From Gammaproteobacteria bacterium UBA3067 (GTDB taxonomy: Bacteria; Pseudomonadota; Gammaproteobacteria; Pseudomonadales; UBA3067), in the NCBI GenBank assembly GCA_002366835.1, contig DFBZ01000114.1, positions 1-23,137 on the forward strand: DNA of 23,137 nucleotides, in the 5' to 3' direction. The notes beneath the pieces were generated by a model. It was not told where the DNA came from, made no database searches, and worked only from the letters and a program-made list of their open reading frames with translations. Below are positions 7,863-15,276 of the stretch, one piece after another. The first letter of the stretch is position 1. Each line of letters begins with the position of its first letter. The position numbers were made by a program, and so were the translations under genes.

Positions 7863-9044
7863 CTATTGTTCGTAAAATGACTCCGCAGCAGCTACACCTG
7901 CACCCGCTTTATGCGGATAACCTTGATTATTCAAGGCCGAATCCAGAGCCTCCAAGCATAAAACGACATTTTCCCGACAAGCGCTTTGCCCCATCAAACC
8001 AATACGCCAGACTTTTCCAGCCAAAGCACCAAGACCCGCACCAATCTCCAGGTTAAAGGTATTAAGCAGATAAGTTCGCACGGCTGCCTCATCAACCCCT
8101 TCCGGCACCCGAACAGCGTTCAACTGAGGAGCACGGCAAGCTTCATCCACGGTCAGCTCCAAACCTAAGGCCTCAAGGCCTACCTTCAAAGCCTCGTGGT
8201 GATAATTATGACGTGTCCACGCAGCATCCAAACCTTCCTCCTTGAGCACCAGCAAAGATTCGTGGAAGCCGTAAAGCGCATTGACGGGCGCAGTATGGTG
8301 ATAAGCCCGTTTAGCATTGCTACCCCAATAACCCATTACGAGATTGAGATCCATAAACCAGCTTTGAACCGGAAATTTACGTTTTTGAATTTTTTGAACC
8401 GCTTTTTCACTAAAGCTTACGGGAGAAATGCCCGGTGCGGCAGACAGGCACTTCTGGGTTCCCGAGTAGATCGCATCAATACCCCATCCATCAACGTCTA
8501 ATTCGACCCCGCCTAGTGATGTTACTGCATCCACGAGAGTGAGGCAGTTTTTATTGCGCGCCAGAGCGGCAAGGGCTTCGGCATCGGAGATCACCCCTGT
8601 GGAAGTTTCTGCATGCACAAAAGCCAGCACAGCGGCATCTGGGTTCTCCTTAAGCGCAACCTCGACTTTATCAACTGAAACAGCTGCACCCCACTCATCC
8701 TGCACTATGACTGGGATGGCGCCGCAGCGCTCAACGTTTTCGACCATTCGCTTTCCGAAAACACCGTTAACACATACGATGACCTTTTCGCCCGGCTCTA
8801 CCAGATTGACAAAACAAGTCTCCATACCGGCAGACCCTGGAGCGGAAACCGGCAGAGTCAAAGCATTGTTAGTTTTAAATGCATATTGTAAAAGGCCTTT
8901 AATCTCATCCATAAGCATTATAAATTGAGGGTCTAAATGCCCTATAGTAGGGCGAGCCATTGCATGAAGAACCCGTACTGAAACATCGGAGGGGCCAGGG
9001 CCCATCAAAGTGCGCTTAGGTGGAATAAATTGTTTATGGCTCAT
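7863..9044 (-). CDS. Class V PLP aminotransferase (alanine/serine-glyoxylate type)
   Basis: Fold-type I PLP-dependent aminotransferase of the family that includes alanine-glyoxylate and serine-glyoxylate aminotransferases, which convert glyoxylate to glycine using alanine or serine. Starting at the ATG at 9044 the product has 393 residues, normal for the family. The PLP-binding lysine is K198 in SGTQKCLSAAPG, and the aspartate that contacts the PLP ring nitrogen is D172 in LVDAVTSLGG. Other family marks are LMGPGPS near the N-terminus, SAPGSAGME, and WRIGLMGQSA near the end. A GTG directly upstream (9045-9047) is also open, but GGGG at 9051-9054 is better spaced for the ATG. The exact amino donor cannot be read from sequence. 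It has its own upstream region, separated from rplQ by a terminator. Confidence 0.92.
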   Translation of the reverse strand: MSHKQFIPPKRTLMGPGPSDVSVRVLHAMARPTIGHLDPQFIMLMDEIKGLLQYAFKTNNALTLPVSAPGSAGMETCFVNLVEPGEKVIVCVNGVFGKRMVENVERCGAIPVIVQDEWGAAVSVDKVEVALKENPDAAVLAFVHAETSTGVISDAEALAALARNKNCLTLVDAVTSLGGVELDVDGWGIDAIYSGTQKCLSAAPGISPVSFSEKAVQKIQKRKFPVQSWFMDLNLVMGYWGSNAKRAYHHTAPVNALYGFHESLLVLKEEGLDAAWTRHNYHHEALKVGLEALGLELTVDEACRAPQLNAVRVPEGVDEAAVRTYLLNTFNLEIGAGLGALAGKVWRIGLMGQSACRENVVLCLEALDSALNNQGYPHKAGAGVAAAESFYEQ

Positions 9045-9078
9045 CACGTACCCCTTTATCTTTAGAGACCTTACTCAT
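9034..9078 (-). CDS. Possible 14-residue leader peptide overlapping the aminotransferase start
   Basis: An ATG at 9078 opens the frame MSKVSKDKGVRDEP and ends with TAA at 9034-9036, overlapping the aminotransferase start by 11 bases in another frame. An AGGGGTG-like ribosome binding site lies about eight bases before it, as good as the site of the main gene. Such an arrangement could give translational coupling. The peptide has no run of one amino acid as in classical attenuators. It may be chance. Confidence 0.3.
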   Translation of the reverse strand: MSKVSKDKGVRDEP

Positions 9079-9084
9079 TAGCTA

Positions 9085-9187
9085 TCACCCCTAAAACAAA
9101 AGCGGGGGCTTTAGAAGAACAAACATTGGAGGGAGCCCCTCAAAGGGTCTCATATGTTTTTTAAAATACACATCTGCCAGAATAGGC
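9085..9187 (-). promoter_or_regulatory. Upstream region of the aminotransferase gene
   Basis: This stretch between the rplQ terminator and the aminotransferase leader must hold that gene's promoter. Reading the minus strand, a possible -35 TTGCCT and -10 TATTTT about 15 bases apart lie near 9163-9188, a poor match. Downstream, GAGGG-GCT-CCCTC (9129-9141) forms a short perfect hairpin, and C-runs and G-runs further on could pair. I recognise no known riboswitch. Confidence 0.3.
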
Positions 9188-9213
9188 AAAAAAAAACCGG
9201 GCAAAGCCCGGTT
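9188..9213 (-). terminator. Intrinsic terminator after rplQ
   Basis: On the minus strand AACCGGGC-TTT-GCCCGGTT forms an eight-base-pair perfect stem (9195-9213) with a three-base loop, followed by an unbroken T-run (9188-9196 region). It begins 18 bases after the rplQ stop codon and is a textbook Rho-independent terminator. It marks the end of the ribosomal protein gene block. Confidence 0.95.
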
Positions 9214-9231
9214 AATAAGTCTTAATTGATC

Positions 9232-9618
9232 TTAATCGTCGTGGCCCTCAAGCTCGGGCTGAGGGCGATCAACCAGTTCCACAATCGCCATCGGGGCCGC
9301 GTCACCTGCGCGAAAACCGCATTTCAACACTCGCAAATAACCACCGGGACGTTGTTTGTACCGTGGGCCAAGCTCGTTAAATAACTTCCCAACAGCCATA
9401 TCACTACGGGTCCGAGAGAAAGCCAAGCGACGATTTGCAACTGAATCTTCCTTGGATAGCGTAATCAAGGGCTCCGCAACGCGTCGCAACTCTTTTGCCT
9501 TTGGCAGAGTGGTACGAATGACTTCATGCTCGAAAAGAGACACTGTCATATTACGGAACATCGCTGCTCTGTGACTGCTATTTCTATTTAACTTCCGACC
9601 ACTCTTACGATGACGCAT
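9232..9618 (-). CDS. rplQ: 50S ribosomal protein L17
   Basis: Large-subunit protein near the peptide exit tunnel. At 128 residues it matches E. coli L17 (127). Characteristic segments are MRHRKSGRKLNRNSSHR at the N-terminus, EVIRTTLPKAKELRRVAEPL, and PGGYLRVLKCGFRAGDAAPM. The C-terminus is acidic. It is the last gene of the alpha operon, 36 bases after rpoA, and is followed by a strong terminator. Confidence 0.98.
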   Translation of the reverse strand: MRHRKSGRKLNRNSSHRAAMFRNMTVSLFEHEVIRTTLPKAKELRRVAEPLITLSKEDSVANRRLAFSRTRSDMAVGKLFNELGPRYKQRPGGYLRVLKCGFRAGDAAPMAIVELVDRPQPELEGHDD

Positions 9619-9654
9619 TTTTACTATCCTTCAAATCTTTGGAATTACTAACAA

Positions 9655-10680
9655 CTACCGACGATAACGTGTGGCACGACGCTTTGTGTCGATTCGCGCA
9701 TCATCTGCTAAATGTGCTGGAGGCCAACTTTCTAGGCGCATACCAAGGGAAAGCCCCTTCGAGGCCAATACATCTTTAATCTCTGTTAGCGACTTTTTGC
9801 CAAGATTAGGAGTCTTAAGCAGCTCCACCTCGGTACTTTGAACAAGGTCACCAATATAATAAATATTCTCGGCTTTCAAACAATTGGCTGAGCGCACAGT
9901 TAACTCAAGGTCATCTACTGGGCGCAGTAGGATTGGATCTATTTCCTCTACTTCTTCTTCAGGTTCTGGTGTTGAATCTGCTTCGAGATTAACAAACACC
10001 GCTAATTGCTGCTGAAGAATTGTCGCTGCGCGACGAACCGCCTCTTCTGGGTCAATCGTACCGTTTGTTTCAAGGTCAACAATTAGGCGGTCGAGATCCG
10101 TGCGATTTTCAACTCTGGCATTTTCTACTGAGTAAGCTACGCGCTTTACTGGGCTATAGGACGCATCTACCCTTAGCATGCCAATGCGCCGGCTTTCATC
10201 GTCTTCTTCCCGTGTTTCTGCGGGATCATAACCACGCCCTTGCTGCACGGTCATCTTGAGATTGAGGTTGGCCTCTTCCCCAAGGTTAGCGATAACCTGA
10301 TCAGGATTAACAACTGACATCTCGCTCGAAAGTTGTATATCTCCAGCAGTTACGACGCCGGGACCCTTTTTGTTAATTTCTACAATCGCATGTTCAGCGC
10401 CTGGCATAGATATCGAAAGTTCTTTCATGTTCAAAAGAACTTCCATCACATCTTCATGGACACCGGGCAATGAGCTGTATTCATGCTCTACCCCGTCAAT
10501 TTCCACTTCGGTAACTGCGGCACCCGTCATACTTGATAGAAGTATACGTCTCAGGGCATTACCAAGTGTATGACCAAACCCACGCTCAAGCGGCTCGAGA
10601 ACCACCTTTGCTTTAGTCACACTTACTTGCTGAACTGAAATATTTTTCGGGGACAATAACTCGCTTGCAGATTGCTGCAT
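9655..10680 (-). CDS. rpoA: DNA-directed RNA polymerase subunit alpha
   Basis: Scaffold subunit for RNA polymerase assembly; its C-terminal domain contacts UP elements and activators. The start at 10680 gives MQQSASELLSPK and 341 residues. The frame is open to a TTG at 10698, but AGGAG at 10686-10690 is well placed for the 10680 ATG. The N-terminal domain shows LEPLERGFGHTLGNALRRIL. The linker is acidic (TPEPEEEVEEIDP). The C-terminal domain contains LTVRSANCLKAEN, which carries the DNA-contacting Arg equivalent to E. coli R265, and TPNLGKKSLTEIKDVLASKG. The tail after SWPPAHLADD is longer than in E. coli (329 residues) and very basic (RIDTKRRATRYRR). It sits 20 bases after rpsD. Confidence 0.98.
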   Translation of the reverse strand: MQQSASELLSPKNISVQQVSVTKAKVVLEPLERGFGHTLGNALRRILLSSMTGAAVTEVEIDGVEHEYSSLPGVHEDVMEVLLNMKELSISMPGAEHAIVEINKKGPGVVTAGDIQLSSEMSVVNPDQVIANLGEEANLNLKMTVQQGRGYDPAETREEDDESRRIGMLRVDASYSPVKRVAYSVENARVENRTDLDRLIVDLETNGTIDPEEAVRRAATILQQQLAVFVNLEADSTPEPEEEVEEIDPILLRPVDDLELTVRSANCLKAENIYYIGDLVQSTEVELLKTPNLGKKSLTEIKDVLASKGLSLGMRLESWPPAHLADDARIDTKRRATRYRR

Positions 10681-10700
10681 AAACGCTCCTGGGTGCAACC

Positions 10701-11321
10701 TTATTTAGAGTAAAGCTCTACGATTAAATTCTCATTAATCTCGGAGGATAGATCAGCTCGCTCAGGAAGGGCCTTAAAATTCCCCTCCATTTTCTTAGCG
10801 TCCACTTCCACCCATGACACCTGGCCGTTTTGCTCTGACATCTCGAGCGCATTCTTGATACGTAGCTGGCTCTTCGCCTTTTCACGAACTGCAACCACGT
10901 CGCCAACAGACACTTGATATGATGCAATATTAACGGTAGATCCATTTACCATGATAGATTTATGACTTACTAGCTGACGTGATTCTGCGCGAGTTGAAGC
11001 AAAGCCCATTCGGTAAACCACATTGTCCAGTCTACCTTCTAATAACTGCAACAAGTTTTCACCCGTAGCGCCCTTTCGGCTAGCAGCAACTTTATAGTAG
11101 TTACGGAACTGCTTTTCAAGCACACCATACATGCGACGTACTTTTTGCTTTTCTCTAAGCTGCAAGCCGTAATCTGATAGCCTCCCGCGGCGTGCCCCGT
11201 GGACACCAGGAACAGCTTCTAACTTACACTTTGAATCAAGCGCTCTTACGCCACTTTTCAGAAAAAGATCTGTACCTTCTCTTCTTGAAAGCTTGCACTT
11301 AGGGCCAATATATCTCGCCAT
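10701..11321 (-). CDS. rpsD: 30S ribosomal protein S4
   Basis: Primary 16S rRNA-binding protein that starts assembly of the 30S body and, in E. coli, represses the alpha operon by binding the rpsM leader. It has 206 residues, the same as E. coli. It shows MARYIGPKCKLSRREGTDLF, LSDYGLQLREKQKVRRMYGV, and the S4 RNA-binding domain (RLDNVVYRMGFASTRAESRQ, LVSHKSIMVNG). It ends LIVELYSK. The N-terminal region lacks the four-cysteine zinc site seen in some S4 proteins. It lies 14 bases after rpsK. Confidence 0.99.
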   Translation of the reverse strand: MARYIGPKCKLSRREGTDLFLKSGVRALDSKCKLEAVPGVHGARRGRLSDYGLQLREKQKVRRMYGVLEKQFRNYYKVAASRKGATGENLLQLLEGRLDNVVYRMGFASTRAESRQLVSHKSIMVNGSTVNIASYQVSVGDVVAVREKAKSQLRIKNALEMSEQNGQVSWVEVDAKKMEGNFKALPERADLSSEINENLIVELYSK

Positions 11322-11335
11322 AATTCTAATCCTAC

Positions 11336-11725
11336 CTACACGCGTCGTTTCTTGGGTGGTCTACAGCCGTTATGGGGAATAGGCGTGACATCTGTAATGC
11401 TAGTAACTTTATAACCACATGCGTCTAAAGCTCTTACCGCCGATTCTCTTCCTGGCCCAGGCCCCTTAACCATCACGTCAACACTCTTAATGCCGTATAA
11501 TTCCTGTGCAGCTTTACCTGCCTTTTCGGAAGCGACCTGCGCTGCAAAAGGAGTGCTCTTTCGAGAACCACGGAAACCGCAGCCTCCAGCTGTTGCCCAG
11601 CTTAGCGCGTTACCTTGACGATCTGTAATAGTAATAATGGTGTTGTTAAAAGAAGCATGAACATGAGCAATGCCCTCTACAACACTCCTTCTACCTTTTT
11701 TCTTGGGACGATCTTCGTTAGCCAT
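11336..11725 (-). CDS. rpsK: 30S ribosomal protein S11
   Basis: Platform protein of the 30S subunit near the mRNA exit and E site. It has 129 residues, as in E. coli. Typical segments are GIAHVHASFNNTIITITDRQ, SWATAGGCGFRGSRKSTPFA, VKGPGPGRESAVRAL and the basic end HNGCRPPKKRRV. The gap to rpsM is 30 bases and to rpsD 14 bases. Confidence 0.99.
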   Translation of the reverse strand: MANEDRPKKKGRRSVVEGIAHVHASFNNTIITITDRQGNALSWATAGGCGFRGSRKSTPFAAQVASEKAGKAAQELYGIKSVDVMVKGPGPGRESAVRALDACGYKVTSITDVTPIPHNGCRPPKKRRV

Positions 11726-11755
11726 CTACTGTAGTTCCCGCTTATAAAATCAGCT

Positions 11756-12112
11756 TTATTTTCTAATTGGTTTCTTTGGCCCTTTACGGGTGCGCGCGTT
11801 TGTCTTGGAGCGCTGACCACGGACAGGCAAACTGTGACGATGCCGCAAACCACGGTAACACTTTAAATCCATCAATCGCTTTATATTCATGGAGACTTCA
11901 CGCCGCAAATCACCTTCAGTCGGCATCTTTGCAATCTCGGCTCTCAAAAGATCAAGCTGACCTTCATCTAGGTCACCGATCTTTGTGTCTGGCGCAATAC
12001 CCGTCGCTGCGCAAATGTTACGGGCGCTAGTCCTACCGACACCATAAATGTAGGTGAGCGAGATAACCGCATGTTTATGGTCGGGTATATTTACCCCTGA
12101 TATACGGGCCAT
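11756..12112 (-). CDS. rpsM: 30S ribosomal protein S13
   Basis: Head protein of the 30S subunit that bridges to the 50S subunit and contacts P-site tRNA through its basic tail. It has 118 residues, as in E. coli, beginning MARISGVNIPDHKHAVISLT and ending RTRKGPKKPIRK. GGAG is seven bases before the ATG. It is the first gene of the alpha operon, with its own promoter and a leader hairpin upstream. Confidence 0.99.
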   Translation of the reverse strand: MARISGVNIPDHKHAVISLTYIYGVGRTSARNICAATGIAPDTKIGDLDEGQLDLLRAEIAKMPTEGDLRREVSMNIKRLMDLKCYRGLRHRHSLPVRGQRSKTNARTRKGPKKPIRK

Positions 12113-12142
12113 TCTTTTTCTCCAGATACGAATCCCAAGCAG

Positions 12143-12163
12143 CCTTTACCCCTCGGGAAAAGG
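12143..12163 (-). promoter_or_regulatory. Leader hairpin before rpsM (possible S4 autoregulatory site)
   Basis: On the minus strand CCTTTTCCC-GAG-GGGTAAAGG folds into a nine-pair stem with one T-T mismatch. It lies between the predicted start of transcription and the rpsM ribosome binding site. In E. coli, S4 represses the alpha operon by binding a pseudoknot in this leader. The position fits, but I could not establish the same fold. Confidence 0.4.
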
Positions 12164-12169
12164 TGCGAG

Positions 12170-12198
12170 ATGATATAACTTAAACGCTAATAAATCAA
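12170..12198 (-). promoter_or_regulatory. Alpha operon promoter
   Basis: Reading the minus strand, TTGATT (12193-12198), a 17-base spacer and TATCAT (12170-12175) give a good sigma-70 promoter with optimal spacing. It lies in the 121-base gap between rpmJ and rpsM, the largest gap inside the ribosomal block apart from that before rpsJ. It would start a transcript about 50 bases before rpsM and drive rpsM-rpsK-rpsD-rpoA-rplQ, besides readthrough from the spc operon. Confidence 0.7.
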
Positions 12199-12233
12199 CT
12201 TTTCTTATTCAACGATCTACCTGCCTATCAAGG

Positions 12234-12350
12234 CTAGCCCTGTCGCTGCTTATGGCGTGGCTCCGCCTTACAAATAACCCTTACTGCGCCATTCCTGCGT
12301 ACGATTTTGCAGTTTCGGCATACTTTTTTTACTGAGGCTTGCACTTTCAT
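12234..12350 (-). CDS. rpmJ: 50S ribosomal protein L36
   Basis: Small zinc-binding protein of the large subunit. The 38-codon frame begins MKVQASVKKVCRNCKIVRRN and ends EPRHKQRQG. It keeps the full zinc ribbon C11-x2-C14, C27 and H33, so it is the zinc-binding (C+) form. GGAG lies seven bases before the ATG. It follows secY by 45 bases, in the usual place at the end of the spc operon. Confidence 0.98.
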   Translation of the reverse strand: MKVQASVKKVCRNCKIVRRNGAVRVICKAEPRHKQRQG

Positions 12351-12395
12351 AATACCACTCCACTAAAACGATACTTCACTGACTCACTATCTACC

Positions 12396-13718
12396 TTACT
12401 TAGCCTTGCCTTTAAGGTTCGCCTTATTCATCAGCGATTGATACTGGCCTGACATCAAGTGCGACTGCACCTGGGTAATAAAATCCATCACCACGACGAC
12501 AACGATCAACAACGATGTTCCGCCAAAGTAAAAAGGCACGTTAGCACCGATAACCATAAACTCCGGGATCAGACATATCCCAGTTATATATATTGACCCG
12601 ACCAAGGTTAAGCGCCCCATTACACTATCTATATAGCGTGCTGAGTTTTCACCAGGCCTAATTCCTGGAATAAAAGCACCAGACTTCTTCAAATTATCCG
12701 CAATCTCTCTGGAATTAAACATCAGCGAAGTATAGAAAAAACAGAAGAAGATTATTCCCAACGCAAATAACAATACATAGAGCGGTCGGCCCGGAGCAAT
12801 TTGTAAAGATATATCCTGCAGCCACTCCATACCCGGCTTATTCCCAAACCATTGCCCAATAGTCGCCGGGAACAATAATATGCTCGATGCAAATATCGGC
12901 GGTAAAACTCCCGCCATATTCACCTTAAGCGGCAAGTGACTTTGTTGGGCCGCGAACACCTTTCTTCCTTGCTGCCTTTTGGCATAATTGACAGTGATTC
13001 TACGCTGCCCACGCTCAATAAAAACGACCAAACCAACCGTAATACCGGCAAATAATACAACGCCCAACAGCACTAGCAGGTTAAGCTCCCCCTGCCTCGC
13101 CGACTCGAAGGACTGACCTATCGCTCCTGGTATACCTGCGACAATCCCCGCAAAAATAATGAGGGAAATTCCGTTACCAATCCCCCTCTCGTTAATCTGC
13201 TCCCCCAGCCACATTAAAAAGACTGTTCCACTTACGAACGTAAGAACTGCCGTGGGGTAAAATATATCCACACCCCAGGTTGTAACACCCTGATTAACCA
13301 GAGTAACTGCTATACCCATCGCCTGAATTATCCCCAAACCAACCGTACCGTAACGGGTATATTGGGTGATCTTTCTCCTACCAGACTCGCCCTCTTTTTT
13401 TATCTGCTCCAGCTTGGGGCTAACGCTAGTAAGCAGCTGCATTATAATCGACGCAGAAATATATGGCATGATCCCCAGAGCAAGGATGCTCATTCGCTCG
13501 AGCGCTCCCCCCGAGAACATATTAAAAAAGCTTAATATTGTTCCTTCGGTTTGCTCAAAAAGATCAGCAAGTTTTACCGGATCTACACCTGGAACCGGAA
13601 TATGGGCTCCGATTCTGTATATAAAAAGGGCTAATATGACAAAACCAATTCGGCGCCAAAGCTCTGACAGTCCAGCTTGCGCGCTGGGTGGAATAGCTGC
13701 CTTCGTTGATTTTGCCAT
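12396..13718 (-). CDS. secY: Protein translocase subunit SecY
   Basis: Channel-forming subunit of the SecYEG translocon in the inner membrane. The 440 residues (E. coli 443) contain ten hydrophobic helices. Recognisable stretches are IYRIGAHIPVPGVDP at helix 1, the plug region around FFNMFSGGALERMSILALGI, MPYISASIIMQLLTSVSP at helix 2, and FINERGIGNGISL-like MWLGEQINERGIGNGISLII. The cytoplasmic loop RGQRRITVNYAKRQQGRKV and the segment NLKKSGAFIPGIRPG are also typical. It starts three bases after the rplO stop, with its ribosome binding site at the end of rplO, implying translational coupling. Confidence 0.99.
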   Translation of the reverse strand: MAKSTKAAIPPSAQAGLSELWRRIGFVILALFIYRIGAHIPVPGVDPVKLADLFEQTEGTILSFFNMFSGGALERMSILALGIMPYISASIIMQLLTSVSPKLEQIKKEGESGRRKITQYTRYGTVGLGIIQAMGIAVTLVNQGVTTWGVDIFYPTAVLTFVSGTVFLMWLGEQINERGIGNGISLIIFAGIVAGIPGAIGQSFESARQGELNLLVLLGVVLFAGITVGLVVFIERGQRRITVNYAKRQQGRKVFAAQQSHLPLKVNMAGVLPPIFASSILLFPATIGQWFGNKPGMEWLQDISLQIAPGRPLYVLLFALGIIFFCFFYTSLMFNSREIADNLKKSGAFIPGIRPGENSARYIDSVMGRLTLVGSIYITGICLIPEFMVIGANVPFYFGGTSLLIVVVVVMDFITQVQSHLMSGQYQSLMNKANLKGKAK

Positions 13719-13721
13719 CCA

Positions 13722-14156
13722 TTAATCCTCTATTTTTCCGCCTGCGGTCTCAATTGCTTCCTTTGCACCTTTGCTAGCAGCAATACCCTTTAATGTAATC
13801 GGGCGACTAATTTCACCAGAAAGCATTATCTTTACGAACTTGGTACTTTTCCGAACAATGCGCTCGTTTTTTAGCGCATCAAGATCGATCACTTCAGCGC
13901 TCATCTTATCTAATGAAGATGTCGGTATCTCTTGCTTCACAAGGGATGTCCTAGATGTGAAACCAAATTTCGGCACCCGCCTGTACAGGGGCATTTGGCC
14001 GCCTTCAAATCCAGGCTTAACGCTTCCGCCTGACCGAGCTTTCAAACCCTTGTGCCCGCGGCCACATGTTTTACCAAGGCCACTCCCAATTCCGCGACCG
14101 GCACGCTTGGCCTTGGACTTCGCTCCTGACCCTGGGCTTAAAGTATTCAAATCCAC
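13722..14156 (-). CDS. rplO: 50S ribosomal protein L15
   Basis: Late-assembling large-subunit protein. It has 144 residues, as in E. coli. The N-terminal extension MDLNTLSPGSGAKSKAKRAG, the glycine-rich GRGIGSGLGKTCGRGHKG, and GFEGGQMPLYRRVPKFGF are diagnostic. It starts two bases after the rpmD stop and ends three bases before secY. Confidence 0.99.
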   Translation of the reverse strand: MDLNTLSPGSGAKSKAKRAGRGIGSGLGKTCGRGHKGLKARSGGSVKPGFEGGQMPLYRRVPKFGFTSRTSLVKQEIPTSSLDKMSAEVIDLDALKNERIVRKSTKFVKIMLSGEISRPITLKGIAASKGAKEAIETAGGKIED

Positions 14157-14158
14157 AA

Positions 14159-14347
14159 TTATTCTCCTTCAACCCTTACCAGGTAGGACACTTTGTTAAT
14201 CATGCCACGAACTGAAGCAGTATCTTCGACCGCCACTGTATGGTTAATTCTCTTTAAACCTAAGCCACGAACACATGCTTTATGCGACTCGAGACGGCCA
14301 ATGGTGCTTTTTACTAATGTAACATTGATTTTGTTGTTAGCAGACAT
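14159..14347 (-). CDS. rpmD: 50S ribosomal protein L30
   Basis: Small large-subunit protein of 62 residues (E. coli 59). It shows INVTLVKSTIGRLESHKACV, RGLGLKRINHTVAVEDTASV and RGMINKVSYLVRVE, the whole L30 fold. It lies between rpsE (five-base gap) and rplO (two-base gap), the usual order. Confidence 0.98.
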   Translation of the reverse strand: MSANNKINVTLVKSTIGRLESHKACVRGLGLKRINHTVAVEDTASVRGMINKVSYLVRVEGE

Positions 14348-14352
14348 AACGC

Positions 14353-14877
14353 TTACCCAAGAATCTGTTCGACAGTTTTGCCACGTTTCGCAGCGATTTT
14401 TTCTGGCCCGTTAATCGCGGCTAAGCCGTTAAACGTCGCTCGCACCACGTTCACTGGGTTTGTAGAGCCGTAACATTTCGCAAGAACATTCTGAACACCT
14501 GCAACTTCAAACACAGATCTCATCGCGCCGCCGGCTATAATTCCGGTACCATCAGACGCCGGCTGCATGTAAACCTTGGAAGAGCTATGTACGCCATTTA
14601 TTTCATGGTGCAAAGTAGATCCATTCAGATCAACCTGGATCATATTACGGCGTGCTTGATCGAGTGCCTTCTGTATAGCTAGAGGGACCTCTCTCGCTTT
14701 CCCGCGCCCAAAGCCCACGCGTCCGTTACCGTCTCCAACTACAGTCAATGCTGTAAAACTAAAAATCCGGCCGCCCTTCACAACTTTAGATACGCGGTTT
14801 ACCTGGACAAGTTTTTCCTGTAAACCTTCTTCCTGTTGTTCAACAGCCTGCTCTTTTTTTTGCGCTCTTTTTGACAT
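14353..14877 (-). CDS. rpsE: 30S ribosomal protein S5
   Basis: Small-subunit protein at the mRNA entry, important for decoding accuracy and helicase activity. The 174 residues exceed E. coli S5 (167) through a Gln/Glu/Lys-rich N-terminal extension (MSKRAQKKEQAVEQQEEG). The double-stranded-RNA-binding-like domain VNRVSKVVKGGRIFSFTALT and VGDGNGRVGFGRGKAREVP, then SDGTGIIAGGAMRSVFEVAG and YGSTNPVNVVRAT, are standard. It is 13 bases after rplR. Confidence 0.99.
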   Translation of the reverse strand: MSKRAQKKEQAVEQQEEGLQEKLVQVNRVSKVVKGGRIFSFTALTVVGDGNGRVGFGRGKAREVPLAIQKALDQARRNMIQVDLNGSTLHHEINGVHSSSKVYMQPASDGTGIIAGGAMRSVFEVAGVQNVLAKCYGSTNPVNVVRATFNGLAAINGPEKIAAKRGKTVEQILG

Positions 14878-14890
14878 GTTAAGAGTACCC

Positions 14891-15241
14891 TTAAAATTCT
14901 AAGCCAGCTTCACGTGCGGCATCTGCCAAAGCACGAATACGACCATGATATTTGAAACCCGAGCGATCAAAAGCGACACTCGAAATGCCCTTTTCTTTTG
15001 CCCTCTCGGCAATTTTTTTCCCTATTTCGGCAGCTGCAGATTGATTGCTAGTTGCGGAAATATCACAGCCCTTTTCTACCGTAGAGGCTGAGGCAAGCAC
15101 TGTCCCACCTTCGGCGGATATTACTTGAGCGTAAATATGCTTAGAGCTTCGATTAACACAGAGTCTCGGATGCCCAAGCTCCTTAATCTGAAAACGCACT
15201 CTTTTCGCTCGTCTTAGGCGAGCCGGTTTCTTGTGACTCAT
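14891..15241 (-). CDS. rplR: 50S ribosomal protein L18
   Basis: 5S rRNA-binding protein of the central protuberance. It has 116 residues (E. coli 117) with RVRFQIKELGHPRLCVNRSS, KHIYAQVISAEGGTVLASAS, IAERAKEKGISSVAFDRSGF and the end YHGRIRALADAAREAGLEF. It lies 35 bases after rplF. Confidence 0.99.
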   Translation of the reverse strand: MSHKKPARLRRAKRVRFQIKELGHPRLCVNRSSKHIYAQVISAEGGTVLASASTVEKGCDISATSNQSAAAEIGKKIAERAKEKGISSVAFDRSGFKYHGRIRALADAAREAGLEF

Positions 15242-15276
15242 ATTAACTGTCTCAACTTTGATATTATCTAGTCAGG

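Noticed and set aside
10681..10698. Longer rpoA from an upstream TTG
   Set aside because: The added codons contain the AGGAG ribosome binding site of the real ATG at 10680.
13366..13725. 119-codon plus-strand frame opposite secY, and similar long frames opposite other ribosomal genes
   Set aside because: They are antisense shadows of strongly conserved genes with no domain or start signal of their own.
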